From Phycisphaerae bacterium (GTDB lineage: Bacteria > Planctomycetota > Phycisphaerae > UBA1845 > PWPN01): a stretch of DNA of 64,000 bases. The position numbers were made by a program, and so were the translations under genes. Below are positions 28,552-37,853 of the stretch, piece after piece (the first letter of the stretch is position 1; each line of letters starts with the position of its first letter). The DNA lies in assembly GCA_035384605.1 (NCBI GenBank), contig DAOOIV010000006.1:62001-126000 (forward strand). The letters run 5' to 3'. The notes under the pieces were generated by a model that saw nothing but the letters and a program-made list of their open reading frames with translations, searched no databases and was not told the DNA's origin.

Positions 28552-31500
28552 CTACGGCTCCAGCCAGGCGTCTGCCAAGTCGGCATGGTCGCCGACAATC
28601 CCGTCATCGGCATCGGTCACGATGATAGTCAGCGTCTTGGCCCCGGCAACAGAGACACTGAACTCTCTGGCGGGCTCGTGACGCGCCATCCGCCCGCTAT
28701 CCCAGCGTTTCTCGCCGTCCACGTGAATCTCAACAGTGATGGTGCCGTTCGCGGCCGCGTCTTGGCCCGCCAGGCCGTGAAAGGCCTTGTACTTCCCGCC
28801 AAGATCGTAGACCACCTCGGCCGGTGCATGCGTGCCGAGCCCACGGTGGTAGACCTGGGAGCCGATGCACATCGTTTTGTCCCACACGCTCTTGTTTTTC
28901 ATAAGCCTGCCCCAGCCCTGCTTGACCGAAACCGGCTCCAGCCGGTCGAGGTAGATCCCAGGGATCCTCTTGATCCTGGGCTCAAAGGTAATGACCTCCA
29001 TATCCGGAGTCAGCAGTCTCGTCGGAGCAATCGCAACCACCGATATCTGCGATCTACAGTCGGGCGGCAGGGGAAATGGCGGCATGCGGCCCTTATGTGG
29101 CCCCGGTTGTGTGATGGCTGCCGGCGGATCGAACTCTCGGACCAACCATGCGGATGCCGAGATGTCATGTTGCGGCGTGTTCATGGCCGCAGACACTTGC
29201 CATTGTCCTGATGGAAGATCAACCACGTACCACTTCCATCCGTGCTTTGACTTCAATCCCGAGGCGCACCACTGGCCCGCCGAGTCGATCAGCGTGCTTT
29301 CAGCGGCCAAGCCGTTGATCGTGAACACTGGATCCAGGACTTCCGGCGATTTGTCCGATTCAAGAAGGTAGTAAACCTTCCAGCCGCGCCCAGGGCTCCG
29401 TCCTTCGATCGTCGAGGTCCACCGCAAGCCTTCCGGCGGCGTCACGATTGTGTAGTCATCGCCGAAGGGTTGCGTCCCAGGGGATTGAGCAGTCGTCTTA
29501 ACCGCCTTGCTCTTCGCCGAGGCGACTTTTGCCCCGCACACCTGTCCGCTGGAGGAGTCGGGCAGATCCTCCCTGATTGACGGACAAAGGCGGATGACCT
29601 TCGTCTCATACGGTCCCATGCTCAGCGTCAGCCTGTCGCCATGATTCAGTCCGACGGCCACGCAACGGCGATGGGGGTATTCCTGTATTGCGGAGTATCT
29701 CTCGAACCTCACGTCCGCGCCGATGGTCGCTTCGTCAAGCAGCACCTCGACCAAGTCCATCTGAATCCACGGGTTGCGCAGGCAGATCAGGCCCTGGCCG
29801 TCGTTCCAATGAGCATATCCGTAGGTCTCACGTTGCATCGCCTTGGTGTCGTGGACTGTCGGCAAGCCCTTCTCCCGCCACGTTCGCGGCCAGACGAGTT
29901 TCGTTCGCTCAAGCAACGACGCATTGGCCCGCGACCACGTCATGAGCTCGGCAAGGAAGCGGTACTCGTCCGGCCGCATGTGCTTGGGATTGAGGTACAG
30001 GCTGATGAACTGGTGCCCACGCAGAACCGTGACCACGGCGTCGTTGCACAGCGGGTCGGGCGTCTGGTGCACGATGCCGAGCACCTCTTGAGCGGCAATC
30101 GGGACGGGCGTTGCCGCCCCACGCAGATTGTAAAAGTCGCGGGAGGTCGTATAGCTCTCGCGGTAAACAGGTGCGGGGACTGCGCCGGCCGGTGCGTCGT
30201 CGCCGAACGGACCGATCACCGACTCGACGTAGCGCAGCCACCACGGGCTGGCGTCGTATCCGAAACAGGTTGGCTCCATCCAGATGTCCGGGCTCGCCTC
30301 GCGGACCGCCGCAAAGATATCGATGATCCCTTCGGCCGTGACCTCGCGCGAGAGCTCGTTGGGCAGATGGCCGTGATCCGCTTCCTTGCATTCGTGCCTG
30401 TAGCCGTCGAACTTCATCTGCCCGAGCTTGAACCGGTTGGCCAGCCCGGCGATCGCCTCCTTTGCAGCAGCCTGGTATCGCGTTCCCTTCGCAAGGCAGC
30501 AAACGCGGTAGTCCCTGATGGTGGAACTGGCCAGCGACTGCGTCTCATAGCCTTGCTTGGCGGCCCAAAGACTGTCAAACGACTGCGGTGTGTAGTTGTT
30601 GCTGGGCGACCACCACAGGCCCAAGCGGCAGGATTGCGCGGCCAAGGCACGGTTCAGCGTCGCGAACTCGCCGGGGAATCTCGAACGATCGATCTGCCAA
30701 ATGCCTGTTCGAGCCGACCAGCCCATGTCGAGGGTGAATGAATCCATCGCCGCGCCGAACGGGCGGTAAAGCTGATCTTCGAACGTCTTGATCAGGCTGA
30801 GGACGTCTTTCTCGGAGAAAGGGACCGGCGCCGTCCACCAACTGTTGTAGTTGAAGTGGGGACCTTTTCCTTTGCGGCGAAACGAATCGACGTATCGCTC
30901 GAACGATTCTCGCACCCGTCCGGGCGGACAGACACCGACGACCGCCTCGCGCGAACGATAGGAGGTCGGCAGGGTCATGACTCTACCAGGGGCATGCGAC
31001 AGAACGATGCGCCCGTCCTTGACCATGGCACTGGCCACCGGGAACTCCACGCCGAAAAAGAGGCTCTCGGTGAAGACGGGGTAGCTCTGCCATCCCGGCA
31101 TCGTGAACTCCACCGGCTCGGGCAGGGGTTCGTCGAGCAGGACGACTCGTTCCAGCGTCAACTGGGGTGCCCTGGGGCTGCCTGGAAGATCAACAGCATC
31201 GAACTCAACATGCTGGCGGAACCACGCGGATTCACCGCGCAGGGTAATGATCTTCCGTATCAATATCTCCCCGAGACCAACTCGTTGCCGCGGGTATTCG
31301 ATGACGAGTGACGAACCGCCCGGGAAGAAGCGAGCGGCCGCGCGAGTCGGCCGGACCTGAGGACCGCCGGCTTGCCCCTCTGTGAACTGTAGGAGAGGCG
31401 CGGTTGTCGATATGGCGAAAGATCGACCCGCTCGCCGGTTGATGACTTGGAGTGGTTCTGCCGGCCCATCGGCGTTGAACAGCAGGCGCATGTGCGCGTT

Positions 31501-31596
31501 CTCGAGCGGGCGGGCGCAACCTGCAGCGACCAGAGCCGCCAGATAGCCCGACCCGCACCACAAAAGGCGCAGAACTCCACGCCGGATTCTGTTCAT
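28552..31596 (-). CDS. Alpha-galactosidase-like glycosidase with NPCBM domain, lipoprotein
   Basis: 1014 residues. The N-terminus ends in a lipobox (LVAAGC), so it is membrane-anchored. The middle is a melibiase-like barrel: FGAAMDSFTLDMGWSART, LGLWWSPSNNY, LGQMKFDGYRHEC, DIWMEPTCFGYD and HQFISLYLNPKHM. Residues about 860-1014 are an NPCBM/NEW2 carbohydrate-binding domain (YHRGLGTHAPAEVVYDLGGKY, VEIHVDGEKRWDSG). In GH27/36 the first Asp in such K-x-D motifs is the nucleophile; here KFDGY is a candidate. It is first in the coupled operon. Confidence 0.82.
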   Translation of the reverse strand: MNRIRRGVLRLLWCGSGYLAALVAAGCARPLENAHMRLLFNADGPAEPLQVINRRAGRSFAISTTAPLLQFTEGQAGGPQVRPTRAAARFFPGGSSLVIEYPRQRVGLGEILIRKIITLRGESAWFRQHVEFDAVDLPGSPRAPQLTLERVVLLDEPLPEPVEFTMPGWQSYPVFTESLFFGVEFPVASAMVKDGRIVLSHAPGRVMTLPTSYRSREAVVGVCPPGRVRESFERYVDSFRRKGKGPHFNYNSWWTAPVPFSEKDVLSLIKTFEDQLYRPFGAAMDSFTLDMGWSARTGIWQIDRSRFPGEFATLNRALAAQSCRLGLWWSPSNNYTPQSFDSLWAAKQGYETQSLASSTIRDYRVCCLAKGTRYQAAAKEAIAGLANRFKLGQMKFDGYRHECKEADHGHLPNELSREVTAEGIIDIFAAVREASPDIWMEPTCFGYDASPWWLRYVESVIGPFGDDAPAGAVPAPVYRESYTTSRDFYNLRGAATPVPIAAQEVLGIVHQTPDPLCNDAVVTVLRGHQFISLYLNPKHMRPDEYRFLAELMTWSRANASLLERTKLVWPRTWREKGLPTVHDTKAMQRETYGYAHWNDGQGLICLRNPWIQMDLVEVLLDEATIGADVRFERYSAIQEYPHRRCVAVGLNHGDRLTLSMGPYETKVIRLCPSIREDLPDSSSGQVCGAKVASAKSKAVKTTAQSPGTQPFGDDYTIVTPPEGLRWTSTIEGRSPGRGWKVYYLLESDKSPEVLDPVFTINGLAAESTLIDSAGQWCASGLKSKHGWKWYVVDLPSGQWQVSAAMNTPQHDISASAWLVREFDPPAAITQPGPHKGRMPPFPLPPDCRSQISVVAIAPTRLLTPDMEVITFEPRIKRIPGIYLDRLEPVSVKQGWGRLMKNKSVWDKTMCIGSQVYHRGLGTHAPAEVVYDLGGKYKAFHGLAGQDAAANGTITVEIHVDGEKRWDSGRMARHEPAREFSVSVAGAKTLTIIVTDADDGIVGDHADLADAWLEP

Positions 31597-31748
31597 CGCT
31601 CGCTCGCCAAGTTACAGGCCGACTCTGTAGGAATCGCCACTTCACGCGGTGTCATTCGACATGCAACACATTTTCGTCCCGGCAGGAAGCATGGTCAAAT
31701 CAGGTTGTTTGAGAGCTCTCAGGAGCAGGACGTATCGTGCGGCTTGTG

Positions 31749-31754
31749 GTATTA
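31749..31754 (+). promoter_or_regulatory. Possible extended -10 promoter for the sulfatase gene
   Basis: TGTGG followed by TATTAT gives the TG-n-TATTAT extended -10 form. It lies about 31 bases before the ATG. No convincing -35 is present. Confidence 0.35.
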
Positions 31755-31784
31755 TGGACCCCATTCGCGACGGAGGATTCTGAC

Positions 31785-33191
31785 ATGTTGTTCAATGGCC
31801 TGTGGCGCCGTATCATTCGGATGACCGTCGGTTTGCTCGTGCTTACGATTCTTCTCGCCGGCCCGGCGATGGCCGCCGAAAGCAGCCGCCCTAACGTGCT
31901 CTTTCTGTTCACAGACGACCAGCGGCCGGACGGTATTGCCGCGCTCGGCAATTCTGCGATCAAGACGCCTGTCATGGACTCGCTGGCCCGGCAAGGGCTC
32001 GTGTTCCGCAACGCCTATATCTTCGGCAGCAACGTCGGCGCCGTCTGTCAGCCGAGCCGCAACATGCTGCTCAGCGGTCGGGCATACTTCCGATGGAATG
32101 GGCCCTATGCCCCTGCCGACCAGCCGAATTTCCCCGCGTCCATGAAGCAGGCGGGCTACTTCACTTATCATCACGGCAAGAAGGGCAACAACGCCGTGCT
32201 CATTCAGAAGCTGTTTGACGTCGACAAGTACGTCGACGAGAGCCAGGATCGCAAGAGCGGTGAACCCGGCAGGATTATCGTTGACGAGGCCATCGCCTTC
32301 CTCAGGAACCGGCCCGTAGACAGACCATTTTTCATGTACCTGGCTTTCGGAAACCCCCACGACCCCCGTGTGGCCGACCGGAAATACCTTGATCTCTACC
32401 AGCGCGACAAGATCCCTCTGCCAAGAAACTACATGCCGCTTCACCCCTTCGACAACGGCGAAATGGTGATTCGGGACGAGCTCCTGGCCCCTTGGCCACG
32501 AACCGAGGACGAAATCCGGCGCCAACTCCACGAGTACTATGCCGTCATTAGCGGGTTGGACCACAACTTGGGCCGGCTGCTCGATGCCGTCAGGCAGCTT
32601 GGCTTGTTCGACAACACCATCATTATCTTCTCGTCCGACAACGGCTTGGCTCTCGGCAGCCACGGTTTGATGGGCAAGCAGAGCTTGTACGATCACAGCG
32701 CCAAGGTGCCGCTTATCATCGTCGGACCGGGCGTTCCTCGCGGCAGCAGCGACGCCCTCGTCTACCTGATGGACATTTTCCCCACGATCTGCGAAATGAC
32801 GGGTACGGCGGTTCCCGACGGCCTTGACGGCAAGAGTTTCAAGCCGGTGATCGATGAAAAGGTAAAGAGCGTCCGCGATTCTGTTTTCATGTCATACGGC
32901 AACTGCCAGCGCGGGATCCGCGACGAACGATTCAAGCTGATCCGCTACCCCCTCATTGACAAGACGCAGCTTTTCGATCTGCAGGCCGACCCCGACGAGT
33001 TACACGACTTGGCCGACGACACGGGGCAGAAGGAGCGAATCGAGAAGATGATGGTCCAACTGGCCGAATGGCAAAAGCGTCTCGGCGACAAGGCCCCCCT
33101 CACGGTGGCCGAGCCAAAGAACCCCAAGTTCACGCCGCCGACGGGCGAAGCGCTGAATAAGCTGCTTGAGCAGTGGAAGATCAAACCTTAG
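31785..33191 (+). CDS. Exported sulfatase (formylglycine type)
   Basis: 468 residues from ATG 31785 (GGAGG 8 bases upstream), with signal peptide MTVGLLVLTILLAGPAMA. The metal-binding start is NVLFLFTDDQRPDG; the active site is C88-Q-P-S-R92, where the Cys becomes formylglycine. Later motifs are FGNPHDPR and IIFSSDNGLALGSHG. It removes sulfate from a sugar, most likely an algal or animal sulfated polysaccharide. The end overlaps the convergent small lipoprotein gene by 4 bases. No maturase is visible in the window. Confidence 0.95.
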   Translation: MLFNGLWRRIIRMTVGLLVLTILLAGPAMAAESSRPNVLFLFTDDQRPDGIAALGNSAIKTPVMDSLARQGLVFRNAYIFGSNVGAVCQPSRNMLLSGRAYFRWNGPYAPADQPNFPASMKQAGYFTYHHGKKGNNAVLIQKLFDVDKYVDESQDRKSGEPGRIIVDEAIAFLRNRPVDRPFFMYLAFGNPHDPRVADRKYLDLYQRDKIPLPRNYMPLHPFDNGEMVIRDELLAPWPRTEDEIRRQLHEYYAVISGLDHNLGRLLDAVRQLGLFDNTIIIFSSDNGLALGSHGLMGKQSLYDHSAKVPLIIVGPGVPRGSSDALVYLMDIFPTICEMTGTAVPDGLDGKSFKPVIDEKVKSVRDSVFMSYGNCQRGIRDERFKLIRYPLIDKTQLFDLQADPDELHDLADDTGQKERIEKMMVQLAEWQKRLGDKAPLTVAEPKNPKFTPPTGEALNKLLEQWKIKP

Positions 33192-33397
33192 GGAATGCTC
33201 CACTTGGACGTGCGGAGATTCTGGTCGTTAAGCCAGAAGAGATCGACGTCATCTGCGTACTGCTTGGCATCCCATTCCATCGTGCGCTTCATCCGTTGAA
33301 TCCGTTCCCGTCGTGTGTACGCTACGCCGTCCCCGCCGCATCCGGACTGAGCAAGGGCAAGAAGACCCAGCAGTGCCAAGAGTATCCAACGTCGCAT
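33188..33397 (-). CDS. Small lipoprotein, unknown function
   Basis: 69 residues; GAGG 6 bases before ATG. A signal peptide MRRWILLALLGLLALAQSGC gives a clear lipobox (AQSGC). The mature 50 residues are charged (YTRRERIQRMKRTMEW) and end YADDVDLFWLNDQNLRTSKW, which looks like a real conserved tail. I recall similar tiny lipoproteins in planctomycete genomes but no assigned function. Confidence 0.75.
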   Translation of the reverse strand: MRRWILLALLGLLALAQSGCGGDGVAYTRRERIQRMKRTMEWDAKQYADDVDLFWLNDQNLRTSKWSIP

Positions 33398-33546
33398 GGT
33401 GAACCTCGCCCATGGGGGTTAATTATCGGCCGCGGACCCCCAAGTCCGCGGAAAGGCATGTCCACAGCGACACGCATTCTAGAGACCGGTCGCCACTGCT
33501 GTCAACCTGCGGGGCCAAGGGCGGCCGAGTCGCCGGCCCGAGGCGG

Positions 33547-34005
33547 TCACGGCCCTGGTACGGTGGCCGTTTCGGGAAACTTCAGGTGCTTGGCCAGCTT
33601 GGCAACGGTCTTGGGACCAATCCCGCGAACCGCTTCCAGGTCTGCGGGTTGCCGAAAAACGACCTTGTCGGGCCGACCGGCCTTGCCTTGGCGATACTCG
33701 ACAATCCGCTTGGCAAGAACCTCTCCGATCCCCGGCAGGCTGGCCAACTCTGCCCAAGTGGCAGTGTTCGGGTCAACCCTGGAGTCCACCTCAGCAGGTG
33801 CAGCCGCAGGAAATGCCCCGGGAACAAGCGGGAGCAAGGTCATCGATGCGCTCCCCTCCTGACCGGCTTCCAGGTAGGGAAGGCAACCGCGCCGAGTCGC
33901 CCAAGCCATCGCAAGTACCACTCCGAACAGAAGATAGCAGATCACGTAGGCCGGCAGAGGGGCCGACGCGGACTTGCTGTCAGTTGAGCAATCTGGCTGA
34001 GGCAC
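33547..34005 (-). CDS. ComEA-like helix-hairpin-helix protein with one membrane anchor
   Basis: 152 residues. A hydrophobic segment (YVICYLLFGVVLAMAWA, about 20-36) anchors the protein. The C-terminal part has two HhH units, DPNTATWAELASLPGIGEVLAKRIVEYR and LEAVRGIGPKTVAKLAKHL, as in ComEA or general-secretion K-like DNA-binding proteins. It could bind DNA at the cell surface during uptake. No other competence gene is close. Confidence 0.85.
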   Translation of the reverse strand: MPQPDCSTDSKSASAPLPAYVICYLLFGVVLAMAWATRRGCLPYLEAGQEGSASMTLLPLVPGAFPAAAPAEVDSRVDPNTATWAELASLPGIGEVLAKRIVEYRQGKAGRPDKVVFRQPADLEAVRGIGPKTVAKLAKHLKFPETATVPGP

Positions 34006-34049
34006 GTGTCACAACCGCGTTGGGTCAATTTCCCCGAAATGGCGGTTCG

Positions 34050-35558
34050 TCAGCGGACCCGCTGGCCCGGGGGCCGCCTCGCCGTGGCCACCAATTCCGC
34101 TCTGAAGTCCTTAAGTACTCTGTATGCCGGTTTCGGCGATAAGTCCTCTTTGAGAAGTCCGCCGAACGGAATCAGGCGGTTTGATGGCCGGTCGGCAAGA
34201 TCTATCCATGTAATGCTGTCGACGAACGGCTTGCTTAGGGCAACCGTGTAGAAGCCCCTCGCCCATTTTGCCTGAACCGCTTCGTCCCAAGGCTTGAGCC
34301 AGCATCCTCCGCCCAGGCTGCCCTTCTCGCCAATCATCTTCGAGGGTACCTGAACAGCAGTGATATGAACAGGTTTGCCCAGATTGCCAAGACGATCAAG
34401 TTTATCCGAGATCTGGAACATGTCTCGAACAAACATCCCGTCCCGCGGCGCCCCAAAAACAAACTGAGCGGCAATGCCGTCAAAACCGACGCCGCTCTGG
34501 CTGATCATATCGGCGTAGAACATGGGCGGAATCGTCCGCTGGTTACGAGCATAGTACTCGCCCCAAGGTGCGACCAGATCGATAGCCACCTGCGACGACT
34601 TGGCTGCCAACTGTTTCACCAGCGACACGGTCACCCGGGTCAGGTCCATGATCTGCTCAAAGGTGAAATTGAACGCGTTCTCCGCATGAATGCCGCTGAC
34701 CGCGTCCCAGCAATACACGTAGTTCCCATACCGTTCGACGGTTCGCCGAACGTGCTCGACAATTGCACTGCGGACAGACTCGTAGTCGTCTTCGTACTGG
34801 CTCAGCCAGTCGGGAATATGTTCCGCATCAAGACTCACGAGGGGGCCCATTCGGACCGGCAGTCGCGATTTCGCCAACCATTCAATCCAATTGTCGATCA
34901 ATTGCCATTCGCGGGTCTGCTGCTTGGGCTCCACCAGCCGCCAAGGCACCGGAATGTAAGCAAAGTCGAAGGTCTCTTTGAATCGCTCACGATATTCATC
35001 GGAGTTGTTGTGCAGGTCTACCGTGCAGCCGAAAACGCGCTTGGTGAACCCCGGAGTTTGCTTGCGGCGGCCGAGAAACAAGTCGGCATGAAACTGACAG
35101 AGCTGCTCCCCGGCAACGAAAGCCAGTTTCAGCGCCTCCTCCGCCACCTTCGATTGCTCCACGGGCGAATCCGCGCACAGCGCCGCGATGAACAGATCCC
35201 GCGCCTTGTCGACCTGCTCGGCAACCTGCTCGACCCCTTCGAAGTCAAACAGACCCCAATCCTCGCGTTTCTGGTTGATGCGCGTCAACCGCCCGCGGAC
35301 CAGCTCAAGCAGGAGGTTATAGGGCTGGTCGCGATCCATGAGACGGCTGGTCTCGCTGAGTATGGCCCCGCAACCGGGAATAGGCCAAAGCACGGCCAGC
35401 CCTGCCGGTCCGTCGGCCCGCTTCGCGCAAACAATTTGTGAGTCGCGAAACTCCAATTCGGCGCGCAGCGGAACCCCGTCACTGCCAACAAGGTAAGTGC
35501 CGGCGAGATCCATGTCGCTGACTGGCCGACCATTGTGGTGCACCTGGAATCTTAACAT
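34050..35558 (-). CDS. GH10-xylanase-like protein lacking both catalytic glutamates
   Basis: 502 residues, no signal peptide. The C-terminal 330 residues follow the GH10 barrel in order: HNNSDEYRERFKETFDFAYIP, YCWDAVSGIHAENAFNF, FDGIAAQFVFGAP, NLGKPVHITAVQVPS, SKPFVDSITWIDLADRP, and the usual closing GGLLKEDLSPKPAYRVL. In active GH10 the acid/base is the E of WDVVNE and the nucleophile the E of TELD. Here they are G289 (WDAVSG) and A401 (ITAVQ). It is therefore a probable pseudoenzyme or an enzyme with altered chemistry. The N-terminal 170 residues are unlike classical xylanase modules. Confidence 0.8.
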   Translation of the reverse strand: MLRFQVHHNGRPVSDMDLAGTYLVGSDGVPLRAELEFRDSQIVCAKRADGPAGLAVLWPIPGCGAILSETSRLMDRDQPYNLLLELVRGRLTRINQKREDWGLFDFEGVEQVAEQVDKARDLFIAALCADSPVEQSKVAEEALKLAFVAGEQLCQFHADLFLGRRKQTPGFTKRVFGCTVDLHNNSDEYRERFKETFDFAYIPVPWRLVEPKQQTREWQLIDNWIEWLAKSRLPVRMGPLVSLDAEHIPDWLSQYEDDYESVRSAIVEHVRRTVERYGNYVYCWDAVSGIHAENAFNFTFEQIMDLTRVTVSLVKQLAAKSSQVAIDLVAPWGEYYARNQRTIPPMFYADMISQSGVGFDGIAAQFVFGAPRDGMFVRDMFQISDKLDRLGNLGKPVHITAVQVPSKMIGEKGSLGGGCWLKPWDEAVQAKWARGFYTVALSKPFVDSITWIDLADRPSNRLIPFGGLLKEDLSPKPAYRVLKDFRAELVATARRPPGQRVR

Positions 35559-35761
35559 CAGTAGTTACCGGTAGTTATGGTATAAGCTTATGACAAGTAT
35601 GAATCCGAAAAAAGCCCCGATGGGCAATGACACCCTATCGGTCAACCGGTACCACCTTGTTGAGCGCCAGATGTCCACCTCCACTTTTTGCAGCCGTCCA
35701 CCATTACCCCCATATCCATCGGAATCCTAAGGTATTCCAAGTGCCAACACAAGCCTTGGAC

Positions 35762-35790
35762 TTGTCATCCCGTCCGAGGTTCCTTACACT
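35762..35790 (+). promoter_or_regulatory. Sigma70-like promoter for thiC
   Basis: TTGTCA (35762-35767), 17 bases, TACACT (35785-35790). The predicted start falls near 35797, right at the 5' edge of the TPP aptamer. Confidence 0.55.
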
Positions 35791-35795
35791 CCATT

Positions 35796-35940
35796 AGTTC
35801 GCCGGGGGTGACTGGCACGCGGCCAGCCTGAGATGGGCGACACGAGCGGTCGCCGTACCCTTGGAACCTGATCAGTGAAACCCGCCGTCCGCTCAGGCTT
35901 GCGCGGCTGCCGGCGGGGAGACCTGCGTAGGGAAGGCGAG
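35796..35940 (+). ncRNA. TPP riboswitch (thi box) upstream of thiC
   Basis: The conserved blocks appear in order: GGGGTG, CTGAGA (35828-35833), ACCCTTGGAACCTGATC (35857-35873) and GCGTAGGGAAG (about 35925-35935). Outer helix TTCGCC (35798-35803) pairs with GGCGAG (35935-35940), with one wobble. Between the last two blocks the P4/P5 arm is lengthened by an insert of roughly 40 bases closed by CCCGCC/GGCGGG. It binds thiamine pyrophosphate and represses thiC. Confidence 0.93.
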
Positions 35941-36050
35941 AGCACTCCAGACTGCGACCAGACTTGCGGTCAGCGACTCCCCCTTCCAGATTTGATTCGC
36001 GATGCGGTGTCGGGCACGACCCTGCCCAGATCGCTTGAGGATAGGCACCG

Positions 36051-37805
36051 ATGAAAGCGACCACCCCTGTGATGGATGCGGGTAAACCGCCCCTTTTTTC
36101 TTCGCGGGGCCCGCTTCCCGGCTCCAGGAAAGTCTATCTTTCCGGCACGATCCACCCCGACGTCCGTGTGCCCATGCGCGAGATCCGGCTTTGTGGCGGC
36201 CCAGCCAGGTTCATTACCGTCTACGACACTTCCGGACCCTACAGCGATCCCGACATGGTTATCGACGCCGGCAGAGGCCTGCCACCTATTCGCTCTCGGT
36301 GGGTTGATGCCCGCGGCGACACCGTAGTGGCCGGCCTCCGAGCCGGCCATTCGGTTCGACGTGCCAAACCCGGCCGATGCGTAACCCAGATGTACTACGC
36401 CCGCCGGGGAATCATCACGCCCGAGATGGAATTCGTCGCCATCCGGGAGAACCAGGCAAACGAGGCGCTTAGCCGTCCGATCGCGGCCCAGCATCCCGGC
36501 CGGCCGTGGGGGGCAAGTATCCCTTCCGTCATTACGCCCGAGTTCGTCCGCGACGAGGTTGCCCGAGGCCGGGCCATCATTCCGGCCAACGTCAACCACC
36601 CAGAGTCCGAGCCGATGATCATCGGCCGCAATTTTCTGGTGAAGATCAACGCCAACATCGGAAATTCCGCCGTTGCATCCTGCATTCAGGAAGAGATCGA
36701 AAAGATGATCTGGGCGACCCGCTGGGGCGCCGACACCGTCATGGACCTTTCTACGGGAGCGGACATCGACGAAACACGCGAGTGGATCGTTCGCAACAGC
36801 CCGGTGCCGATTGGAACGGTACCGATCTACCAGGCACTTGAGAAAGTCGACGGTCGCGTCGAGGAGTTGACCTGGGAGGTTTTCCGCGACACGCTGATCG
36901 CCCAGGCTGAACAGGGTGTTGACTACTTCACTATTCACGCGGCTCTTCTTCGCGAGCACATCCCACTGACCACAGGTCGTGTTTGCGGCATCGTTTCTCG
37001 CGGAGGCTCGATTCACGCCAAGTGGTCCCTGGCTCACGACGCCGAGAATTTCGCGTACCTTCACTGGGACGAGATTTGCGAAATCGTGGCCGCTTACGAC
37101 GTGGCCATCTCCATTGGCGACGGCCTGCGGCCCGGGTGTCTGGCCGACGCCAACGACGAGGCCCAGTTCGCCGAACTGAAGACTCAGGGCGAGCTGACCC
37201 GCCGCGCATGGGAACACAACGTCCAGATCATGAACGAAGGCCCCGGGCACGTTCCCATGCACATGATCCAGGAGAACGTGACCCGCCAGCTTGAGTGGTG
37301 CGACGAGGCCCCGTTCTACACGCTCGGCCCGGTGATCTCCGATATCGCCGCCGGCTACGACCACTTGGCCAGTGCCATCGGGGCAGCCATGATCGGCTGG
37401 TACGGTGCGGCCATGCTGTGCTATGTCACCCCCAAAGAGCATCTCGGCTTGCCCAATCGCGACGACGTCCGCGAAGGCGTGTTGGCCTACAAAATCGCCG
37501 CCCACGCGGCCGATCTGGCCAAGGGTCACCCCGGAGCACAGTACCGCGACAACCTGTTGGCCCAGGCCCGTTTTGATTTTCGATGGGAGGACCAGTTCAA
37601 CCTGTCGCTCGATCCCGAGAAAGCCCGATTGTTCCACGCGGAAAGCCTGTCGAAAGACGAAGCCCGCACAGGGCACTTCTGCAGCATGTGCGGTCCCAAG
37701 TTCTGCAGCATGGAGATGAATCGGGACATCCGCAAGAAGGCAACGTCACCCGCGCCAACCCAGGGCGTTTCACGATCGGGTGCGACTGCAGCGGCCGACC
37801 CGTGA
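36051..37805 (+). CDS. thiC: Phosphomethylpyrimidine synthase
   Basis: 584 residues; GAGGA about 9 bases before ATG. It has the ThiC core (MYYARRGIITPEMEFVAIRE, GRNFLVKINANIGNS, NEGPGHVPMH) and the C-terminal iron-sulfur motif C544-S-M-C547-G-P-K-F-C552. It makes HMP-P from AIR by radical SAM chemistry in thiamine synthesis. Expression is controlled by the riboswitch 110 bases upstream. No other thi gene is in the window. Confidence 0.97.
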   Translation: MKATTPVMDAGKPPLFSSRGPLPGSRKVYLSGTIHPDVRVPMREIRLCGGPARFITVYDTSGPYSDPDMVIDAGRGLPPIRSRWVDARGDTVVAGLRAGHSVRRAKPGRCVTQMYYARRGIITPEMEFVAIRENQANEALSRPIAAQHPGRPWGASIPSVITPEFVRDEVARGRAIIPANVNHPESEPMIIGRNFLVKINANIGNSAVASCIQEEIEKMIWATRWGADTVMDLSTGADIDETREWIVRNSPVPIGTVPIYQALEKVDGRVEELTWEVFRDTLIAQAEQGVDYFTIHAALLREHIPLTTGRVCGIVSRGGSIHAKWSLAHDAENFAYLHWDEICEIVAAYDVAISIGDGLRPGCLADANDEAQFAELKTQGELTRRAWEHNVQIMNEGPGHVPMHMIQENVTRQLEWCDEAPFYTLGPVISDIAAGYDHLASAIGAAMIGWYGAAMLCYVTPKEHLGLPNRDDVREGVLAYKIAAHAADLAKGHPGAQYRDNLLAQARFDFRWEDQFNLSLDPEKARLFHAESLSKDEARTGHFCSMCGPKFCSMEMNRDIRKKATSPAPTQGVSRSGATAAADP

Positions 37806-37853
37806 GTCGGCGGGCGGGTCTGTCACGGGGCTGCATCTCCGCGTGTGAGACGG

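Noticed and set aside
29641..30741. Plus-strand open frame within the alpha-galactosidase-like gene
   Set aside because: Shadow of the real minus-strand gene; no ribosome site or recognisable domain.
35970..37676. Long minus-strand open frame opposite thiC
   Set aside because: It is antisense to a certain gene and has no family character; GC-rich codon bias keeps this frame open.
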